From assembly GCA_020636045.1 (NCBI GenBank), contig JACJYP010000007.1:1-64000 (forward strand): 64,000 nucleotides of DNA, given 5' to 3'. This DNA comes from Lewinellaceae bacterium (GTDB lineage Bacteria > Bacteroidota > Bacteroidia > Chitinophagales > Saprospiraceae). Under the pieces are notes generated by a model. That model made no database searches. It was not told where the DNA came from and worked only from the letters and a program-made list of their open reading frames with translations. Below, piece by piece: positions 59,423 to 64,000 of this stretch (its first letter is position 1; every line of letters starts with the position of its first letter). The translations under genes were made by a program, and so were the position numbers.

Positions 59423-60784
59423 TCACTCTCCTTGCCCGCCGTAATACCAAAACGGTATCTGCCCGTACACGGCAAGGGAATCGGCTTTCCCGCCCAGCGG
59501 CGTTTTTACGCTCAGGATGTTTTTTCCCTGCCTGAATCCTGCGGTGGGCACGTAGGCATACAGTCCGTTCGATCCGATCTCCGGCTGCGTGTGAAAGATC
59601 CAGTCGATTTTCCCGTAAACGGAGTCATTGACCGACAATTGAAAAAAACGGGACAGGCAATCCAGGTTCACGCTGTCTTTATACGTGCGCCAGGCATCGA
59701 CGCTTATGCCGGCGGGTTGCCGGGGTTGTTCGCAGAAGGGTTCGATCCGCCGGTCGAGCCATTTCCGGTAGGAAACGAACACGCGCAACACCGGGCCTTC
59801 CACGACGTCGGAAGGGATGGAAACGGCCGGCAGCAACTCGTCGGGTTTGCGCATTTTGTCGTAGTGGGCGCTGAATAGTTTGAATTCGTTGCTGTTCTGC
59901 CCGAAAAACGATTGCCGGGCGAACAGGTCGCGGCCGCGCAGGTGCATGGTGGTTTTGGCGAACACGAACATTACAAACAGCGTGAATACAAGCGTGACCA
60001 GAAACAGGGAGCCGAAGAGCCGCCGCCGCGGGACGTTCGATGTATAGATCAGGTTGATATAACTGAGCGGCCGGTACACCAGCGGAAGCATCAGCGCCGG
60101 CGCGTAGCGGATCGCCACATTTACGAAGCGCGCCATCCAGGGGTTTTTGAGCCTTTCGGGCCGACGCGACAGCCATTGCGCCAATGCGGGCATCAGCGCG
60201 ACGACCAGCACCAGAGCAAGCAGGATCAGCGAGCGCAGTTTGGTATCGCCCATCCATGCGGGAAATACGTTGGGGTTGGTGATCAGAAAAATGAACAGGT
60301 AGATCAGGCTGATACCCAGCCCCATCAAAGCGACCAGAAAGGCGAGCGAAAAGATCTGGTTGCTCAGGCGGTCGAGCCGGTGGATGTAGTCGCTCAACTG
60401 ACCGAAACTTTTCCGGGCGATCCCCTGTGAAAAATCCGACTGCCAGGGAAGTTTGTCGTACTGGATGCCCTGCGGGAACACGGCGTGCAGGCCCACCAGC
60501 CCGACCCAGAAGGCGCGGAGGATAAAATGGACAACGAATGTGCCGATCAATACCCAGGCCGCTACTTTGGTAAAACTGTAGGCCAGCACGGGCAGCGTGC
60601 TGCTGCGCACCGTCGGGCCCGACGCCAGGTTTTCGAAATAATACCACAACAGGCGGTCGATCAGGCCCGGGAGGTAGGAGACCAGGAAAATGGCGGCGCC
60701 GGAAATGATCATTTCCAGGTTCCAACTGTTACTGGCCAGGTCCTGCAAAACGGTGCCGCGGTCCTTTACAGGTTCAGATTCCAT
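59423..60784 (-). CDS. Multi-pass membrane protein of unknown function
   Basis: The 453-residue protein has about six predicted membrane helices in its first 290 residues (for example MIISGAAIFLVSYLPGLIDR, VLIGTFVVHFILRAFWVGL, IFSLAFLVALMGLGISLIYL, LILLALVLVVALMPALAQW, LFLVTLVFTLFVMFVF), with a cytoplasmic or periplasmic loop containing SFGQLSDYIHRLDRLSNQIF. The C-terminal 150 residues are soluble and beta-rich, ending PLGGKADSLAVYGQIPFWYY. No transport or enzyme signature was found. It is divergent from mnmE. Confidence 0.78.
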   Translation of the reverse strand: MESEPVKDRGTVLQDLASNSWNLEMIISGAAIFLVSYLPGLIDRLLWYYFENLASGPTVRSSTLPVLAYSFTKVAAWVLIGTFVVHFILRAFWVGLVGLHAVFPQGIQYDKLPWQSDFSQGIARKSFGQLSDYIHRLDRLSNQIFSLAFLVALMGLGISLIYLFIFLITNPNVFPAWMGDTKLRSLILLALVLVVALMPALAQWLSRRPERLKNPWMARFVNVAIRYAPALMLPLVYRPLSYINLIYTSNVPRRRLFGSLFLVTLVFTLFVMFVFAKTTMHLRGRDLFARQSFFGQNSNEFKLFSAHYDKMRKPDELLPAVSIPSDVVEGPVLRVFVSYRKWLDRRIEPFCEQPRQPAGISVDAWRTYKDSVNLDCLSRFFQLSVNDSVYGKIDWIFHTQPEIGSNGLYAYVPTAGFRQGKNILSVKTPLGGKADSLAVYGQIPFWYYGGQGE

Positions 60785-60845
60785 ATTTTTGCACGGGTTT
60801 TTGAATTGCGGGCCAAGTTATTCACTTGAAGCGATTTGAAGAAAA

Positions 60846-60955
60846 CACTTGGCAATGACAGTTGGCAGGAATGGCGGCGTTTGGACAAAACTGGAACGGA
60901 AAACCTTTTTGTGCAGTAATTTGTACCCATATCGATACCGCCAATGCCAACCTGC
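60846..60955 (+). repeat. Dispersed intergenic repeat, copy C
   Basis: gcagtaatttgtacccatat followed by cgataccgccaatgccaa aligns with the reverse complement of copy B, and the left part (cagttggcaggaatggcgg) with both. It lies between the divergent membrane protein gene and mnmE, so it sits in the mnmE leader. Confidence 0.5.
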
Positions 60956-61007
60956 AGCACCCATCGCCCCAGCCCGCAAGCCGCCACAACGATACTGCAT
61001 CCTTGAA

Positions 61008-62468
61008 ATGACACTTCCCGATCTTTCCGACACCATTGTGGCCCTGGCCACGCCTCCCGGCACCGGGGCCATCGCCGTGATCCGCCTGGCCGGTCCGGAA
61101 GCGATCGCGCTGGCCGATCGTATGTTCAAAGGGCGCGTGCTGGCCGGGCAGGCCACCCATACCGCCCATTTCGGTCGCATCGAGGACCCTGCGGATGGCA
61201 AGGCGGTCGACGAGGTGCTGGTCACTTTGTTCCGCGCGCCGCGCTCCTATACCGGCGACGATGCCGTCGAGATCAGTTGCCACGGCTCTCCCTATATCCA
61301 GCAGGAGATCATCCGGATATGCCTGCAGCAGGGCGCTCGCCTGGCCCAGCCGGGTGAATTCACCCTTCGCGCCTTCCTCAACGGCAAGATCGACCTCAGC
61401 CAGGCGGAAGCCGTGGCCGACCTGATCGCTTCGCAAAGCGGCGCCGCGCACGATGTGGCGCTCCGGCAACTGCGCGGCGGATTCCGGACGGAAATATCTC
61501 GCCTGCGCGAAGAACTCATCCATTTTGCCAGTCTGGTCGAACTCGAACTCGATTTTTCGGAAGAAGACGTCGAATTCGCCAACCGCAGCGACCTGAAAGC
61601 GCTGGTGGAAAAGATCAGGCAGTACACGCAATCGCTCCTCGGCACATTCCGCCTCGGCAACGCCCTGAAAACCGGCGTGGCGACCGTGATCGCCGGCCGC
61701 CCCAATGCGGGGAAAAGCACGCTCCTCAACGCCCTGCTCAACGAAGAACGGGCCATCGTGTCCGACATCGCCGGCACCACGCGCGACACCATCGAAGAGG
61801 CGCTCAACATCAGGGGCGTGCAGTTTCGCCTGATCGATACGGCTGGCATCCGCGAGGCGCAGGATGCCATCGAAGCCATCGGCGTGCAGCGCACGATGGA
61901 AAAAGTACGCGAAGCGTCGGTGTTGTGTTACGTGTGGGATGTGGCCGGCGGCATGACCCTTGCCGATCTGTTTGCCGACCTGAAAAAACTCGACCACGAA
62001 GACGTGAAGTTGCTGGTGCTCTGCAACAAGATGGACCGCAACCCCTATTTTCAGGCGGAATGGTTGAGCGACCCGCTGCAGCCCGGCATCCATCCCTACC
62101 TGCTCGGCGATCCGCCCGCCGATCTTTCCGCGTTCGCAGGTTTTTTGTCGCAGGAACAGATCGTGCCCATCTCGGCCAAACACCAGCAAAACATCGCTTT
62201 TCTCAAGGAAAAACTCTTCGAACTGGTGGTCGGCGGCGAACTGGAACCCGACGCCACCATCGTGACCAATGCCCGGCACTACGACGCCCTGCGCCGCGCC
62301 GATGAATCGCTCGGCGAGGTGCTGGACGGCCTCGAACGCGGCATCACCGGCGATTTCATCGCGATGGACATCCGCCGCGCGCTGAATTTCCTCGGCGAGA
62401 TCACCGGCGAGATCGGGGTGGAGGACCTGCTGGGGAATATTTTCGGGAAGTTTTGCGTGGGAAAGTAA
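61008..62468 (+). CDS. mnmE: tRNA uridine-5-carboxymethylaminomethyl modification GTPase
   Basis: From the ATG at 61008 the protein has 486 residues. With MnmG it modifies wobble uridine 34 of several tRNAs. The N-terminal folate-binding domain begins DTIVALATPPGTGAIAVIRL. The inserted G domain carries G1 AGRPNAGKSTLLNALL, G2/G3 IAGTTRDTIEE and LIDTAGIRE, and G4-like CNKMD. The C-terminal FCVGK ends the protein with the catalytic Cys. It is slightly longer than usual because of an insertion in the G domain. The open frame before 61008 is repeat-derived and not MnmE-like. Confidence 0.95.
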   Translation: MTLPDLSDTIVALATPPGTGAIAVIRLAGPEAIALADRMFKGRVLAGQATHTAHFGRIEDPADGKAVDEVLVTLFRAPRSYTGDDAVEISCHGSPYIQQEIIRICLQQGARLAQPGEFTLRAFLNGKIDLSQAEAVADLIASQSGAAHDVALRQLRGGFRTEISRLREELIHFASLVELELDFSEEDVEFANRSDLKALVEKIRQYTQSLLGTFRLGNALKTGVATVIAGRPNAGKSTLLNALLNEERAIVSDIAGTTRDTIEEALNIRGVQFRLIDTAGIREAQDAIEAIGVQRTMEKVREASVLCYVWDVAGGMTLADLFADLKKLDHEDVKLLVLCNKMDRNPYFQAEWLSDPLQPGIHPYLLGDPPADLSAFAGFLSQEQIVPISAKHQQNIAFLKEKLFELVVGGELEPDATIVTNARHYDALRRADESLGEVLDGLERGITGDFIAMDIRRALNFLGEITGEIGVEDLLGNIFGKFCVGK

Positions 62469-62473
62469 ATTGT

Positions 62474-62528
62474 CTATAAAGTGGAATAATTAATCGTTTT
62501 GTAAACAAAAAAATTCTATAAAATAGAA
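62474..62528. promoter_or_regulatory. Twin operator-like repeats before the RhuM gene
   Basis: ctataaagtggaa at 62474 and ctataaaatagaa at 62516 are direct repeats spaced exactly 42 bases. The second is a perfect palindrome (ttctat-aaa-atagaa, 62514-62528). The region is very AT-rich and immediately precedes the RhuM start. Confidence 0.45.
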
Positions 62529-62559
62529 ATTTTATATTTTTACTCCAAAACTTAAAACC

Positions 62560-63549
62560 ATGCCTGATAGCGAAATGATCCTCTACCAGTCCGAAGATGG
62601 CCAGACAAAGGTGGAAGTCCGAATGGAAGGAGAAACGGTTTGGCTTACGCTTAATCAGTTGGCCGAACTTTTTCAGAGGGACAAATCAGTTATTTCCCGA
62701 CATATCAAGAATGTGTTTGAAGAAGGTGAATTACTGCCAGGTTCAGTTGTTGCAAAATTTGCAACAACTGCCGCCGACGGAAAAACTTATCAGGTTGACT
62801 ATTACAACCTCGATATGATAATTTCAGTCGGCTATCGGGTCAATTCACACCGGGGTACTCAATTCCGCATTTGGGCCACCGGTCGTTTACGAGAGTACAT
62901 TATCAAAGGTTTTGCCCTTGATGACGAACGGCTAAAACGCGCCGGACAGATGAACTACTTTGATGAACTGTTGGCCCGTATCCGGGACATTCGCAGTTCA
63001 GAAAAAGTGTTTTATCAAAAGGCCAAGGACATTTATGCCACCAGCATTGATTACGACGCCGATCACGCCCAAACAGTCGAGTTTTTCAGGATCGTACAAA
63101 ACAAACTGCTTTGGGCAGTGAGTAAAAAGACTGCCGCCGAAATTATCCGCGACCGGGCAAATGCCGCCAATCCCAACATGGGCCTGACGACATGGGCGGG
63201 CGCGAAAGTTCGGAAAGGCGATGTGACCGTAGCCAAAAACTACCTGAACGAGGAGGAAATAACCGCCCTGAACCTGCTGGTGGAACAATACCTGGCATTC
63301 GCAGAAGCGCAGGCACAACAGCGCAAGCCGATGTACATGAAAGACTGGATCAAACGCTTGAATGACATTCTGACCATCAATGAGCGGGAGGTATTGGAAC
63401 ACGCAGGGAAGATTCGCAAGGAACTGGCCGATGAAATGGCTGCAAAGCAATACGAAAAATTCAAAGCCCGGCAACAGGCCGTGGAAAGGGGAGAAAGCCT
63501 GAATCAGTTGGAAGCAGACCTGCAAAAAGCCGGGAAAATGAAAAAGTAA
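62560..63549 (+). CDS. RhuM family protein
   Basis: The 329-residue protein matches the virulence RhuM family: LYQSEDGQTKVEVRM, VWLTLNQLAELFQRDKSVIS, YYNLDMIISVGYRVNSHRGT and FRIWATGRLREYIIKGF. The second segment looks like a helix-turn-helix and the whole resembles phage anti-repressor/KilA-N-type proteins. RhuM genes are typical cargo of genomic islands and phage-defence regions; their biochemical role is unsettled. Composition is lower in GC than the neighbouring mnmE. Twin operator-like repeats upstream suggest autoregulation. Confidence 0.9.
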   Translation: MPDSEMILYQSEDGQTKVEVRMEGETVWLTLNQLAELFQRDKSVISRHIKNVFEEGELLPGSVVAKFATTAADGKTYQVDYYNLDMIISVGYRVNSHRGTQFRIWATGRLREYIIKGFALDDERLKRAGQMNYFDELLARIRDIRSSEKVFYQKAKDIYATSIDYDADHAQTVEFFRIVQNKLLWAVSKKTAAEIIRDRANAANPNMGLTTWAGAKVRKGDVTVAKNYLNEEEITALNLLVEQYLAFAEAQAQQRKPMYMKDWIKRLNDILTINEREVLEHAGKIRKELADEMAAKQYEKFKARQQAVERGESLNQLEADLQKAGKMKK

Positions 63550-63755
63550 TCGCTGCTCAATGTGGAACCCCGGAGATCGGCGCAAGCAGCCACCCGGTGA
63601 CCGTCAACGTACACGGCGAAAACGAATTGGTATTCCGTTTCGGAAACATCCTGTTGCCGGATTCGCACCTCAACGAGGCTGTCTTGCACGGCTTAGCAGG
63701 GTATAGTTCCGCCTTCGGTCTCTTTAAAGGAGCCGGGACTGCTTTCGTTTTTTGA
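63549..63755 (+). pseudogene. Decayed fragment of a large T9SS-type surface protein
   Basis: In frame from 63549 the sequence reads GASSHPVTVNVHGENELVFR then FGNILLPDSHLNEAV, a segment characteristic of a repeated module of Bacteroidota extracellular proteins (DUF7619-like). After HLNEA similarity stops and the frame ends at TGA 63753. There is no start codon, no flanking module and no sorting domain, so it is a relic left by recombination. Confidence 0.5.
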
Positions 63756-63812
63756 ATTGAAAATAGATTTTGTTTCCAAAAATTACCATTTTTGCCCTAA
63801 AAGAGAAACAGA

Positions 63813-64000
63813 TTGAACTTTCTGACCTTTAAATCTACTTTTCAGGACTATCCGGTTTTCTCCAGAACCGAGATAAAAAAGCACTTTCCCAACTTCGATC
63901 CCAAAAACCTGGTGCGTTGGCAAAAAAAGGGGTACTTGCTGAAGGTTCGCAATAACTGGTATTGCTTCGAGGATCATCAATGGGACGAGCGGCAGTTGTT
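63813..64000 (+). CDS. Start of an AbiEi-like antitoxin/transcriptional regulator (cut by window end)
   Basis: A TTG at 63813 opens 62 codons running off the window. The sequence FLTFKSTFQDYPVFSRTEIK, LVRWQKKGYLLKVRNNWYCF matches the N-terminal winged helix of AbiEi-type antitoxin regulators, which repress their operon and neutralise an AbiEii nucleotidyltransferase toxin. The toxin gene would be expected just beyond the window. An ATG start is absent in this frame, so the TTG is the best choice. The position beside RhuM and a gene relic fits an accessory island. Confidence 0.65.
   Translation, partial: MNFLTFKSTFQDYPVFSRTEIKKHFPNFDPKNLVRWQKKGYLLKVRNNWYCFEDHQWDERQL

Noticed and set aside
60822..62279. 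485-codon minus-strand frame opposite mnmE
   Set aside because: An antisense shadow of mnmE without any family match.

Overview
The window is chromosomal DNA of a Bacteroidota member, most likely of the Saprospiria (Lewinella/Haliscomenobacter-like). Supporting signs are type IX secretion (T9SS) C-terminal sorting domains, TAnnTTTG minus-7 promoter boxes, many lipoproteins with a bare lipobox Cys, a cysteine-rich RicT/PSP1 protein, a DUF4230 protein, S9/M28 exported peptidases and a fairly GC-rich coding background. That assignment is inference; no rRNA or tRNA was seen.

Layout. 0-6 kb: an unexplained inverted-repeat element, two divergent T9SS-type exported proteins, a QueD-like enzyme, and the HolB (delta prime) - RicT pair. 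6-20.6 kb: mostly housekeeping (dihydrolipoyl dehydrogenase, GT39 and GT2 glycosyltransferases, proline aminopeptidase, GcvH, a SulP transporter overlapping a beta-carbonic anhydrase, DinB, a CBM20-bearing amylomaltase, ScpA, an NTF2-like protein and an RsmI-like methyltransferase). 20.6-34 kb: two DPP-IV-like S9 peptidases, a thioredoxin/MsrA-like fusion, a membrane-anchored hydrolase, an MFS sugar porter plus GH32 fructosidase unit, an M28 peptidase and GlyA, with a candidate small RNA near 31 kb. 34-47.3 kb: a TonB receptor with a lipoprotein truncated hemoglobin nearby, TraB/GumN, C1 peptidase, double OmpA protein, Tmk, OsmC, PhoH, SAM hydrolase, Gfo/Idh/MocA and an FGE-like protein. 47.3-53.9 kb: two very large paralogous lipoproteins joining sugar dehydrogenase, PKD, cytochrome c and C-terminal carbohydrate-binding-like modules, the first with an added ThuA domain. 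54-57.1 kb: CapA, DUF4230, a small exported protein and a Nudix hydrolase.

The region 57.1-59.4 kb is unlike the rest. It holds an orphan promoter/terminator pair, an array of about nine 42-bp palindromic units, a perfect 12-bp-arm inverted repeat, and then an AT-richer gene whose protein joins an EAD11-like effector-associated domain, a second small module and a HAD phosphatase domain. This is my best candidate for an undescribed conflict or signalling system. A diverged 42-bp unit also lies at the left edge of the window. After mnmE the window ends in accessory DNA: a RhuM gene with twin operator-like repeats, a decayed fragment of a large exported protein, and the start of an AbiEi-like antitoxin cut by the window edge.

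Three families of small non-coding repeats are visible: the 42-bp units, a roughly 125-bp dispersed element at 15.6, 37.7 and 60.9 kb, and a nested palindrome at 39.5 kb. Start codons were moved inward from the longest open frame wherever a signal peptide, family alignment or promoter position argued for it.
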